This document shows positions 9,228 to 19,400 of a stretch of 64,000 bases of DNA, one piece after another. The stretch is from a bacterium (lineage in GTDB: Bacteria > UBP14 > UBA6098 > B30-G16). The stretch lies in NCBI GenBank assembly GCA_030613005.1, contig JAUWMV010000009.1, forward strand, positions 1-64,000, written 5' to 3'. The notes under the pieces were generated by a model. The model did no database searches, was not told the origin of the DNA, and worked only from the letters and a program-made list of their open reading frames with translations. A program made the position numbers and the translations under genes. Positions within the stretch are counted from its first letter, which is position 1, and the number at the start of each line of letters is the position of its first letter.

Positions 9228-10436
9228 CTAAATTTCAATATCTGTAACATCAGCTTTAATTTTTCCCTTGAAAAATTTAATTTTCACATTATCGCCAATA
9301 TTCAGCTGAGCACATTCTTTAATAATTTCTCCGTTGAATGTTACAAGAGAAAAACCTCTTTCCAATACTTTATCTATGGATAACAATTTAAGCTTTTCTT
9401 TGAGAAGTTCCAATCGATTGGCACCTCGGTCAAGTTTTGATCGAACAGCCAAGAGCGAACGATTGCCAATCTCATCAATATATCTTTTGTATTGTTCAAC
9501 TTTGCGACTGGGATTATTCATATCTAACGAATGTTTAAAAGACATTAGTGCATTTTTCTTACGGAGAATTAATTGTTGAATGGAATTGTAAATACGCACA
9601 ATAGTTTGTTCAAGGTATTTAAAGATTTCCGAAATATCCATAACGGCAATTTCCGCTGCCGCGGATGGTGTGGGCGCACGAACATCCGCAACAAAATCTG
9701 CAATCGTGAAATCTATTTCGTGGCCTACTGCTGAAATAATTGGGATTTCCGAATCGTATATAGCCCGAGCAACCAATTCATCGTTAAAGCACCATAGATC
9801 ATCCTCAGAACCACCACCTCGTCCTACAATTAATAGATCAGCCTTCCCATAAAAGTTAAAATCTTGTATAGCTCTAATAATTTCCTTTGGAGCTAAATCA
9901 CCCTGAACGAGAGTGTCTCTGAGGATAATATTAGCCCACGGTGCGCGTCTTTGGATTACTTGCATGATGTCTCTTATTGCCGCACCAGTCCTCGAGGTTA
10001 CAACACCAATTGTCATAGGAAACGTAGGGAGTTTCTTTTTATACACTGTATCGAAAAGCCCCTCAGCAAAAAGCTTTTTCTTCAACCTTTCAAATTGAAT
10101 TGCTCGATCACCGACTCCAGATTTATGCATCTGTTTAACAAATAGTTCGTATTTCCCGCCCTTGATATAGAGTGCTGGTTTGCATAAAGCTTCAACGATT
10201 ACACCATCTTCAGGATTCCAATCCATATTTCTATTGTCGCTATTCCACATAATGCAGTTAACCTGAGCATCCTCGTCTCTTAATGTGAAGTACCAATTCC
10301 GATTGCTGTGGCGTTTTAGATCGCGGATTTCTCCCAAAACCCAAATAGGTTCTGGGAAAGTAGAGTCTATGGAGTTCTTTATTTTTCTGTTTAACTCCGA
10401 AACTTTGATTATATTTCGATTTGGAATAATTTGCAT
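9228..10436 (-). CDS. xseA: Exodeoxyribonuclease VII large subunit
   Basis: Catalytic subunit of exonuclease VII, which degrades single-stranded DNA in both directions in repair. It has an N-terminal OB-fold of about 100 residues (VSELNRKIK, WVLGEIRDLKRH, WYFTLRDEDAQVNCIMW). The catalytic domain carries IGVVTSRTGAAIRDI, VGRGGGSEDDLWCFNDE, SAVGHEIDFTIADFVAD and RAPTPSAAAE. After that comes a coiled coil and a C-terminal strand region with VLERGFSLVT. The length of 402 is normal. The small subunit gene xseB, often adjacent, is not found next to it. The SD before the ATG is weak. Confidence 0.95.
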   Translation of the reverse strand: MQIIPNRNIIKVSELNRKIKNSIDSTFPEPIWVLGEIRDLKRHSNRNWYFTLRDEDAQVNCIMWNSDNRNMDWNPEDGVIVEALCKPALYIKGGKYELFVKQMHKSGVGDRAIQFERLKKKLFAEGLFDTVYKKKLPTFPMTIGVVTSRTGAAIRDIMQVIQRRAPWANIILRDTLVQGDLAPKEIIRAIQDFNFYGKADLLIVGRGGGSEDDLWCFNDELVARAIYDSEIPIISAVGHEIDFTIADFVADVRAPTPSAAAEIAVMDISEIFKYLEQTIVRIYNSIQQLILRKKNALMSFKHSLDMNNPSRKVEQYKRYIDEIGNRSLLAVRSKLDRGANRLELLKEKLKLLSIDKVLERGFSLVTFNGEIIKECAQLNIGDNVKIKFFKGKIKADVTDIEI

Positions 10437-10665
10437 TTGAAATTCTTGTTTATTATAATATAATAATGTGTTTATTTAAACAAACCAACTTTCTAACCGG
10501 CAAGCGGGATGAATTTATAAAACGAAAAAAAATATCATCGAGCCTGCATAGTAATTAAATGATATAATTTGTTTTTGATATTTTAATAATTTAGAATTTT
10601 CAGTTTTGTTTTTACATAAATGCTTGAAATAAAATTTTTGTTAGCCTTATATTCCAAAAAAACAG
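10437..10665. other. Divergent intergenic region xseA/infC
   Basis: AT-rich leader region between two divergent genes. Apart from the infC promoter listed separately I see no gene. A long 5' leader for infC is not implied, since the promoter found lies only about 30 bp before the SD. Confidence 0.4.
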
Positions 10666-10693
10666 TTGACATACAATATTATTTTAATATTTT
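10666..10693 (+). promoter_or_regulatory. Probable sigma70 promoter of the infC cluster
   Basis: A perfect TTGACA (10666-10671) followed after 16 nt by TATTTT (10688-10693), with the infC SD AGGAGG at 10711-10716. A second TTGACA overlaps the end (10693-10698) but has no good -10 box. The -35 is convincing, the -10 moderate. Confidence 0.5.
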
Positions 10694-10729
10694 TGACAAA
10701 TTTTAAAAATAGGAGGTTTTGAGTAAACA

Positions 10730-11287
10730 GTGTACGAGCGTGGTAAGAGTACCTATCGAGGAAAAAATCGACCGCGGGTGAACGAAAGGATTAGAGCTAA
10801 AAATGTCAGGGTTGTCGATCCTGAAGGGAAGCAGTTAGGAGTTTTATCTACCGAGGATGCTCTCAAACAAGCATATGGATTCAATTTGGATCTGGTTGAA
10901 ATTGCACCGAAAGAAAATCCGCCGGTCTGCAAAATTATGAATTATGGTAAATACCTTTACGAACTCAAAAAAAAGGAAAAGGAAACCAAGAAAAAACAAG
11001 CCAGTTCTCAACTTAAGGAAGTGAGATTTACATCGAGGATTGGTGAACACGATTATCAAACTAAAGTTAAGCATATCAAAACTTTCCTCGAGCACGGACA
11101 TAGGGTCAGGATCTCCTTGATGTTTAGAGGTCGCGAAATTACTCATAGGCAACTTGGTGATAAACTGATAGAAAAAATTCTTGAGGACATTAAAGACGTT
11201 GGGAAGGTTGAGTTTGGACCAAAGATGGAGGGCAACTTCATGATACTTCAAGTTGTCTCTGTCGGTAGGAGAAAACATAAGGATTAA
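10730..11287 (+). CDS. infC: Translation initiation factor IF-3
   Basis: IF-3 binds the 30S subunit, keeps it apart from 50S and proofreads start codons and initiator tRNA. The N-terminal domain begins PRVNERIRAKNVRVVD and includes the DLVEIAP and PPVCKIMNYGKY segments. A basic linker of Lys residues follows, then the C-terminal domain with EVRFTSRIGEHDYQTKVKH, RVRISLMFRGREITH and EFGPKMEGNFM. The length of 185 is typical. The start is GTG at 10730; the SD AGGAGG lies 13 nt upstream, a wide spacing. It heads the classic infC-rpmI-rplT-pheS cluster. Confidence 0.97.
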   Translation: MYERGKSTYRGKNRPRVNERIRAKNVRVVDPEGKQLGVLSTEDALKQAYGFNLDLVEIAPKENPPVCKIMNYGKYLYELKKKEKETKKKQASSQLKEVRFTSRIGEHDYQTKVKHIKTFLEHGHRVRISLMFRGREITHRQLGDKLIEKILEDIKDVGKVEFGPKMEGNFMILQVVSVGRRKHKD

Positions 11288-11396
11288 CGTATCATTATTT
11301 TACACTATTTTGCTTGATTTAAGAAATGCTGTAACAAATAATGATTTATAAAATTAAGCTGAATTTTATAGTTTTATATTCAAATCGGAGGAGTTA

Positions 11397-11597
11397 ATGC
11401 CAAAGATTAAGACCAGAAGAGGTGCCAGAAAACGTTTTAAAATAACGAAAACTGGCAAGGTGATGGCATATCATGCAGGCAAGATCCATTTCAAGCGTCG
11501 CAAGAGAGCCAATACAAAACGTAAGCTTCGTCAGATGCAAGTATTGAAAAGTGGCGATGCAGCAAAAGTTAAACGTATGCTTCCATATTTACATTAA
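11397..11597 (+). CDS. rpmI: 50S ribosomal protein L35
   Basis: A 66-residue, very basic protein of the large ribosomal subunit. The family signature is complete: MPKIKTRRGARKRFK, TGKVMAYHAGKIHF, RKRANTKRKLR and a C-terminal VKRMLPY. The ATG follows GGAGGAG at good spacing. It lies about 110 bp after infC and is followed by an unusually long 292-bp gap before rplT, although the order matches the usual operon. Confidence 0.96.
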   Translation: MPKIKTRRGARKRFKITKTGKVMAYHAGKIHFKRRKRANTKRKLRQMQVLKSGDAAKVKRMLPYLH

Positions 11598-11859
11598 AGC
11601 ATTTGGAATCACGTGAGCATTTTTAAAGGTATATTTGCGTTTGAATTATTTTATAATCCATGGATTAATAAGCATTAAATTGAGATAAAAGGGAAATCAT
11701 TAGAATAAATAGCTGATTAGGGGCAATTAAGAGGACTATTCATCGTTGAAAGTGATTTAGTATTTTAATCATACAAGAATCACCATTTCTATTATTATTC
11801 AGATTATTATAATTTTTAAAGTACGGCAGTTAATAATCGAAGAATACTTGAAAAAATCC
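11598..11859. other. Long rpmI-rplT intergenic leader
   Basis: 292 bp in total separate two genes that are usually nearly contiguous. It is AT-rich with no coding potential that I can support. A TATAAT appears near 11651 but without a convincing -35. The right end holds the hairpin annotated separately. Confidence 0.4.
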
Positions 11860-11882
11860 CGCCTCTGTATTGGCAGGAGGTG
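11860..11882 (+). promoter_or_regulatory. Hairpin sequestering the rplT Shine-Dalgarno
   Basis: CGCCTC (11860-11865) can pair with GAGGTG (11877-11882, one G-U pair) across an 11-nt loop. The 3' arm contains most of the rplT SD (AGGAGGTGAG, 8 nt before ATG). Such a structure would lower rplT translation. L20 represses its own cluster in E. coli and Bacillus by binding leader RNA; whether L20 acts on this hairpin is inference. Confidence 0.45.
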
Positions 11883-11889
11883 AGCTGAA

Positions 11890-12243
11890 ATGAGAACAAA
11901 CCCAAGAACTAGTGCTCATAGGAAACGAAGAAAATACATAAAAGCCGCTCGAGGATATTTCGGTGGAAGACATAGACTTTACCGGACTGCACGAGAAGTT
12001 GTTGAGCGAGCTTGGCAGTTCCAATATACACATAGACGCCTGAGAAAGCGGGATATGCGCAGACTCTGGATTGTAAGGATTAATGCGGGTGCTCATCAAT
12101 ACGGTGTTTCGTATTCCAAGCTTATTAACGCACTAAAAGTAAATAATATTGTTTTGAATAGGAAAATGTTGGCAATGTTAGCGTTTGAGAACCCGGGTGC
12201 ATTTAAGCAAGTTCTTGTCTCAGCTGGACTTATTTCGAAGTAG
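11890..12243 (+). CDS. rplT: 50S ribosomal protein L20
   Basis: A 117-residue primary rRNA-binding protein required for early 50S assembly. It carries the family segments RRKYIKAARGYFGGRHRLYR, the VVERAWQFQYTHRRLRKRDMRRLWI helix, RINAGAH and YSKLINALK. The length is normal. The strong SD AGGAGGTGAG lies within a possible hairpin that may control initiation. Confidence 0.97.
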   Translation: MRTNPRTSAHRKRRKYIKAARGYFGGRHRLYRTAREVVERAWQFQYTHRRLRKRDMRRLWIVRINAGAHQYGVSYSKLINALKVNNIVLNRKMLAMLAFENPGAFKQVLVSAGLISK

Positions 12244-12283
12244 AAATTTATACTCGATAATTTTATCCCCATATTAAGAAATT

Positions 12284-13297
12284 ATGGATATTTCTGAAAT
12301 CCGTGAAAAAATAGAAAAGATACTACAAGAAGCAAAAGAACAAGTTAGTGCTGGTAACCCTGAGCTCAACGAGCAACTGAAATCGAAGTACTTGGGACGA
12401 AAGGGTGAATTATCACAGATAATGAGAAGTATTGGTCAACTCGACTACCATTTACGCCCGGAAGTTGGTAAACTCGCAAACTATGCAAAGCAAAAGTTGG
12501 AGGAAATATTTTCGACTGCTGGCAAAGTAAGAAAGCCTATTGAACGACGATTCGATCCGACTCTTCCCGGTCGTTCCCTTCCAGTTGGCGGAATGCATCC
12601 ACTTAAAAGAGTGCTTCGCGAATCGATTGAAATTTTCGTCAGTATGGGTTTCTCAGTAGTCGGAGGACCTGAAATTGAGACAGATTACTATAACTTCGAT
12701 GCTCTAAACACCCCTGAGGATCATCCAGCACGGGATATTCAGGATACATTCTATATAAAAAAGCCGGAATGGCTTCTAAGAACACAAACCTCGCCTGTGC
12801 AAATTAGAGTCATGGAATCTCAGTCTCCTCCGGTAAAAATCATTGCTCCAGGTCGTTGCTATAGAAAAGATGCAATCGATGCTACACATTATTATGCATT
12901 TACGCAAATCGAGGGGTTATATGTAGATCGTGATGTGACTCTCGCGGACCTTAAGGGTATTCTTACAGGCTATGGAAAAAAAATTATTGGCGAGGATACG
13001 GAAATCCGCTTTAGACCGCACTTCTTTCCGTTTACAGAACCATCTGTGGAATACGATTTTTCGTGTCCGTCGTGTCATGGCACTGGATGCCGTATTTGCA
13101 AAGGTTCAGGATGGTTTGAAATTTCCGGTGCAGGTATGGTCAGTCCGAAAGTTTTACGGACTGTTGGTTACGACCCCAATGTTTTTCAGGGGTATGCGTG
13201 GGGTATGGGTGTCGAACGGATTACAATGGTTAAATATGGCATCGAGGACATTAGACTTTTATTTGAAAACGATTTAGCATTCTTAGAACAGTTCTAA
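12284..13297 (+). CDS. pheS: Phenylalanyl-tRNA synthetase alpha subunit
   Basis: Alpha subunit of the (alpha-beta)2 enzyme that charges tRNA-Phe; it carries the catalytic class II core. An N-terminal coiled coil (residues 1-85) is followed by HPLKRVLRESIEIFVSMGF, GPEIETDYYNFDALN, HPARDIQDTFYI, TQTSPVQIRVM, APGRCYRKDAIDATH and motif 3 WGMGVERITMVKYGI. Between motifs 2 and 3 lies a Cys-rich insertion (CPSCHGTGCRICKGSGW), seen in many PheS of FCB bacteria. The length is 337. The beta-subunit gene pheT, normally immediately downstream, is absent: the next gene is convergent. pheT must be elsewhere. Confidence 0.96.
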   Translation: MDISEIREKIEKILQEAKEQVSAGNPELNEQLKSKYLGRKGELSQIMRSIGQLDYHLRPEVGKLANYAKQKLEEIFSTAGKVRKPIERRFDPTLPGRSLPVGGMHPLKRVLRESIEIFVSMGFSVVGGPEIETDYYNFDALNTPEDHPARDIQDTFYIKKPEWLLRTQTSPVQIRVMESQSPPVKIIAPGRCYRKDAIDATHYYAFTQIEGLYVDRDVTLADLKGILTGYGKKIIGEDTEIRFRPHFFPFTEPSVEYDFSCPSCHGTGCRICKGSGWFEISGAGMVSPKVLRTVGYDPNVFQGYAWGMGVERITMVKYGIEDIRLLFENDLAFLEQF

Positions 13298-13321
13298 TAA
13301 ATAATTCGACTTCCGCATATC

Positions 13322-13392
13322 ATTACCTTAAACTGTCTTGGATATAACTTATAATAATCATCGAAATTTGAGTTATTTCACGGTAAGGTAAT
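13322..13392. terminator. Long-range inverted repeat between convergent genes
   Basis: ATTACCTTA (13322-13330) and TAAGGTAAT (13384-13392) are exact inverted copies separated by 53 nt, in the gap between the convergent pheS and the giant gene. It could form a bidirectional transcription stop, but the large loop and the absence of a T-run make this weak. Confidence 0.25.
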
Positions 13393-13486
13393 ATCAAATA
13401 TTTTGCTCAAAGTGTGAAATGCAGAAATACTTTTGAGTGTGGGTTAAGATAAAGTTTCGATTCATACTCCTCTAATTGCTCTTCTT

Positions 13487-16400
13487 TTAACGTGCGACGA
13501 CAATCGTGCCCTTACAAATTACTGCATCGTCAACTATAATGAGGTAAATATAAATCCCCGTGGATGCGTTCTCACCGTTAGTGTATTTGCCATCCCAGAA
13601 CTCATTTTGTGAGGGTAATGCCGGTGAGAGATTCATTTCCCGAACGATAACTCCATCAGTGGTGAGAATTATCGCTTTTGCAGGGGTCTTAAGCATATCA
13701 GGATAATCGAAATATAATCGATCGTTTATGTTATCGTTGTTGGGTGTTATTGGAATTGGATGAGCAGCGCATTTAGTTGTGAAATATGGGATGAAGTAAA
13801 AAGTCGTATCAGTGCAATTAGCACCGCAATATAGAGATCTATCACATGCTCTAATTCTCAACCTGAGCGTATCATTTACAACATCAAAATCATCCAACGA
13901 AATATTATTATCTCCCTCGTCAAGCTCAAATGAATCGGTTTCCGAATACGCATATGCGCTCCAAATTCCTGCAAGATCATCTACAATCCTCAAATGTGCA
14001 AAATGCACATCTTCGATCATTCCCTCAGGTGGCGAAATGAGCTCGATGACTGGTGGAACGAAATCCACAATGAACCACATCGAATCTACACCCCCGGAAT
14101 TTCCCCAGATATCGTAAATTTCGACAACGGAAATTGCTACAGTATCGCCATGATTCCATGCAGAATCGGAGTAAATATATGTAGTATCACCATGCCAGCT
14201 TACTGTATAATCTCCATCGAGGACCAACGAGGAAGTATCGATGCCGTCATCATCTTGCACCAAAAGGAGAATTGGCCCATCGATGCACGATACATAATCG
14301 CTGTCCAAAGGTTGAATAAATCGGACAAGTGGACCTTCTCCTTGCAACGGAATAATCTCAACGACAAAACTGGTATCAGATCTATCTTCTTCACGCATGA
14401 AATCTTGATCATCGTCGCACAGATGTATCTCTATAGTTAGCGTCTCACCAAATGATGGAATCTGAACTTCGGGAACAGTTAGAATAAAACTGTCACCCTC
14501 AGCTTGGATGTCGATCCAAAGTGTCATACCATTTACAATCGCGTATGTGCACGGTTCTCCTATTCCGGATGAGTCCCAGGCTATAAAGATTAACTGGAAT
14601 AACTGACCGGGATAAACCGTTGTATCGGGAACTGTGAACGAAGGAGGAAGTGTATCATCATCCGCTGTGAAAAAGCTAAACGAATCTGAAGTACAGTTAT
14701 TACCACAAAGAATGGCTTTGTCGCATACTTTTTGAATGACATAATTCGTCTCATTTTCGTGAAAGTACAGCAATGAGCTATCCAGTTCGATTGTCCATTC
14801 TATACTATGGTTGACCTGATACGGATCTACTGTAAGAAGTAGACCATCCCAATTTACGCCGGAGGAATCTGTTGTAAGTATCCAATTGCCACGCGGAGTT
14901 TGCACTGTAATGAGTATAGAATCCTCATTAACCCCTGCAGGTTCATCGGTTATTCTAACGATTATCTGCGCCAATGAATCATATAAAGGCGTCAGAGAAT
15001 CCGGTTCCAAGAACTCGATTGTTGGTGCGAAAAGGTCTATAATGAATTGCCATGTTACGAGTAATACAGGATAATAATGAGAATCGCAACCCAATGGGGT
15101 AATTCTAAGAGTATCGCCATGCTCAAAACTACCGGGAGCATTGAACAATAGAGTGTCGCCAATTAATGTCAATTCCGGTGGAGAATCTGCATAAACAAGC
15201 CTTAGAGTGTCGCCTATATAAACACCCAGCGATTCTGGAAGAATTCTGTCCGAGTCCTCGAGATAGAACTTTATATTTCCACCATCACAGGAGATTATAG
15301 AGTTGTTAGGTGGTGAAATGAGAATAGCTTCAGGATTCTCGCCCGGTATTCTAACGCTCAATGTCAGTGACGTATCTAATACATTTGAATCGCATAAATC
15401 TGGAGAATCGGTTATTATGATTCTTATTGTAGTATCGATACCGGGAAGCAAAATTCCTGCTGTAGTGAAATTCACGAGGACTGTGTCGCCGCTTACACTA
15501 ACAGCTGCAGAGGATGTGTCGAGCGTTGTGAGACCGATTATAAATTCGAATGTTCCCCAATCCACGCCGCTTATTGAATCTACAAGTATAAGTTGAAGAG
15601 TTGGGGAACTTACCGATGCGGTTTCCGGTAACCAATTTATAAGCATTGGTGGATCATAATCCAGAACGATATATCCACGAATTGTCGATTCAAGCGGATT
15701 GCCAAATCTATCTTCAGCTCGAGAAAGCCAATAATTTATTGTATCCCCAGATGAGCCAGACAACGGGTAGAATCTCAATGTGTCATCCGAATACGATAGC
15801 TCTGTGGAATCTACGGTGAATGTTTTCGAATTAACAACAAGCCGGATTGTACTGTCAACAACTGTATCGTAGTCCCAGAGGTAAATGCGCAATGCTGTAT
15901 CTACACATGACATAATAATTGCTGTGTCAGATGGAAATATTAATTCTCCAAGTGGACCATCGGGAATGAGAACAATGAAATCCCAGCAGTATTCGACCAT
16001 CTCGTTTGGCGAGCAATAATCCGGCATATCCTTAGCACTTACGCATACATGAACAGAATCATCACTACTAAAAGATAAACCAGCGTCCAATGTAGAAAGC
16101 TTCAATGTGTCATCCGCGAATGTTACACCTGTCGAGTCTATTGTGAAGCTGTCTCCATTTACTACGATAAAAATCGAACTGCTATCCATGCCAGATATCG
16201 AGTCGATGAGGATAACAATTATGTCTGGTGTTGGAATGACAACTGTTGATAAATGTGACGGTGATGGTGAAAACGCTACTGGAGGATCTAAGTCGAATAT
16301 TATTGTACCACCCACTTTATTCTCAAGAGTAAATCCGAATATATCCTCAGCAGCAACAAGCTCGTAAGTTACTGTATCCCAGGACGATCCTAAAAGAGGA

Positions 16401-19400
16401 TAATAGCGAAGAGTATCATTACTGAAATACAATTCTGTAGAATCAGTTGTCAATGTGTCACCGTTAACTACGAAGACAATCGTAGATTCAGCTATACCAT
16501 CGATGTCTTGAATAAGCAAAAGAATTGCAGTATCTGTGCACGATATAATTGTCAGACTGAATTCGGGGAATAAAAGACTGGCTTCAGGTCCGGGATATTC
16601 TCTTATCCGGAAATCCCAACAATAGGAAGACATATAATTTGTATCGCATATATCTGGACTGTCTCCGGCATTAACGCAAACAGATACAGTTTCGCCTAAT
16701 GCAAAGCTCAGACCAGCAAGAAGAGTCGAGATTTTCAATGTGTCATCGCTAAAAGTTACACCCATAGAATCCACTGTCAGTGTGTCGTCGTATATTACGA
16801 TTATAATTGTTCCTTCATCTACACCGCTTACAGAGTCTACTAAAACCAGTGCAATGTTTGGTGTCGTTGATAAGACTGAGCTTCCCGTAGGCGGTGATTC
16901 CGAGAAAGCCACAGGTGGAGATGTATCTGCAACTGAATATATGAAATAAGTAGTATCATTATAAACGCTGTCGCCAATGAATATTTCTATCTCGAATGTA
17001 TCTCCCGATGAGTATGCCGGAAGAACCCATGTAAGTGTGCCAGCAGGTGAAAGCTCGTGGGCAACGCTATCGCCGTTGATATAAACAGCGCATATACTGT
17101 CCCAGACTCCGGCAAGGTAATCATCCAATACCGCATAAGCGCTATCGGGACAGCTACTTATTGCGTAATCCGATGGAAAGTGCTCTACAAGAACCGGTGG
17201 ATATGGATCATAAAGTTGTATTAGGCATGTATCTGAACGGTTTGCACCGCAGAGTTCCGCTTTGTCCCAAAGATGAAAACAAAGGCTTAATGTTCCTGCG
17301 GTATCTATTCCCGCATCTGTTAGCCAGCTGTCATCGATACAAAGCCATATAAGGAAACCAACGGCAACAGGAGGAAAAGTTGTGTCCGCTGTATGCCCAT
17401 TGTAATCTACCAAATGCATATCGACCATCGATCTGCCTCTATCCACACCTGCTGGAATGTCCTCCACATAACCCGCGGCACAATAATGCGTTAATATTGC
17501 TGGAGAAATCCAATTTGCAGATCCTAATGTATAAGCGAAATAAGGTCCAGCGGTATCCACAACAAACCAATAACGCATTGTATCAGTCATCCAATTCCCG
17601 GCAAGATCGCGGGAAATCAGCGCCACATGGATTGTATCGTGATGTCGCCAAGCTGTCGAAGGTTCATACAGGACAGTATCTGAACTGTATGTGAAGGATA
17701 CACTTGAATCATTTATTAAAAGATCTGTGAAACATATATCGATGCTGTCATCGTCGTGCAGATATATCAATATGCGTTGGTCGCCATCGCGGCATGAAAT
17801 GATTTGACCGGGAAGAGGAGTTATAGGTCTTGCAGTTGGACCTTCGCTCTCAACAATGAATGTCCAGCATGTGCTGTCTGTGTTTGGTCCGCAAAGACGC
17901 GTATTGTCAGATGCTCTTGCGCACACAGTTAATGTACCAGAGAGATAACTTACTAACGAACCGGGAACTGTGGCAGTTGGTGCATGCCAAAGCAAACCAG
18001 AACCCACTGCAAATGTATCTGTAAAACCTTCAATCCAAATTCTAATCGAGCTCGAGGAAACACCACTGCAAGAGTCGATTATATCGATGGAAATTCCTCC
18101 CAGAAGACTGGAGACAATGGAATCCTCACGAGGAACAGGATTATAAAAAAGCGGCGGTTCCAAATCCACTATGAAACACCATGAGATTGCTTCAACAAGA
18201 CCGTTGCCGAGGAGATCCTCCGCTTCGATAAGAGATACACAAATTGTATCGCAGATATCCCAAGGTATAGGTGGAATATAGATAAGAGTATCATTTCTAT
18301 ATGTAAGCTCGGTGGAATCGATTTTCAGAGTTTCGGAATCAACGACGAATAAAATGGACAGGCTATCCACGTCATCTTCATCGAATAGATACATAACAAT
18401 ACGCTGCAAAGCGGAATCGCATGCTATTGCTTCATCGATTCCAGGTTCAATTATCACTGCCAAAGGACCGGATATGTCGATATCGAAAGTGAAACATGTA
18501 TCGTCCATGTAGTTCGAATCGCAGAGATCAACCATGTCTGCAGCGCTAATACACACTATGACTGTGTCACTATCAGCAAACTCGATTCCGATAGAATCAC
18601 AGAAAATTCTAACCGATGTACCATCCCAAATGAATTCTACAGTGTCACCGTTAATTGTAATTACAATAGTCGCCGAATCCACACCAGCGATATCATCGGA
18701 TATTCCAATAACAATTGAAGGTGTTGGGTCGGCAATTGTTGAACTATCTGCTGGTGATGTGCTGGTAATATATGGTGGTGTTAAATCTATAACATACCAA
18801 GTAGACAAATTAAACGTGTCGACATTGCCTGCTAAGTCCGAGGCACACAGTAAGCTTACTTGTATTGTATCGCCATCCGAAAGTATTCCTGGCTCGAATT
18901 TGAGCATGTCTTCGGTATATGTGACTTTAGGATCGGTAACATCTAAAGTTTCATCTTCGAATATCACAATTATACTCGATGTATCTATGCCAAATGGCTC
19001 GCTAATCAGCCACGCAGCACCTTGATCGTCGCAGGCAGAGATTGCTCCCGGATCGGGATAGATAAGCGAAGCTAACGGTGGAGTTAGATCTATTATATAT
19101 TCGAAACATTCTATATCCATCTCATTGGGGTCGCACCATTCGACAAGATCTGCAGCTGAAATGCATATGTTAACGGTATCGCCATCGCTAACGCTAATAG
19201 AGGATATGTCCACGAACACAGTGTCGATGCTTATTGTGCGGCTGACAATTATGCTATTAATAGTAACTTCGATAGAACTTGTGTCCACACCAGCGAAATC
19301 ATCAAATATACCGCAATGCCAAGTATCACCGAGAAAATCCCCGACAACTGGTTCCTCCCACAACACATACGGTGGCGAACGATCCACATAGAAAAACCAG

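Noticed and set aside
13322-13392. Strong bidirectional terminator
   Set aside because: The arms are only 9 bp with a 53-nt loop and no T-run, so it was entered with low confidence only.
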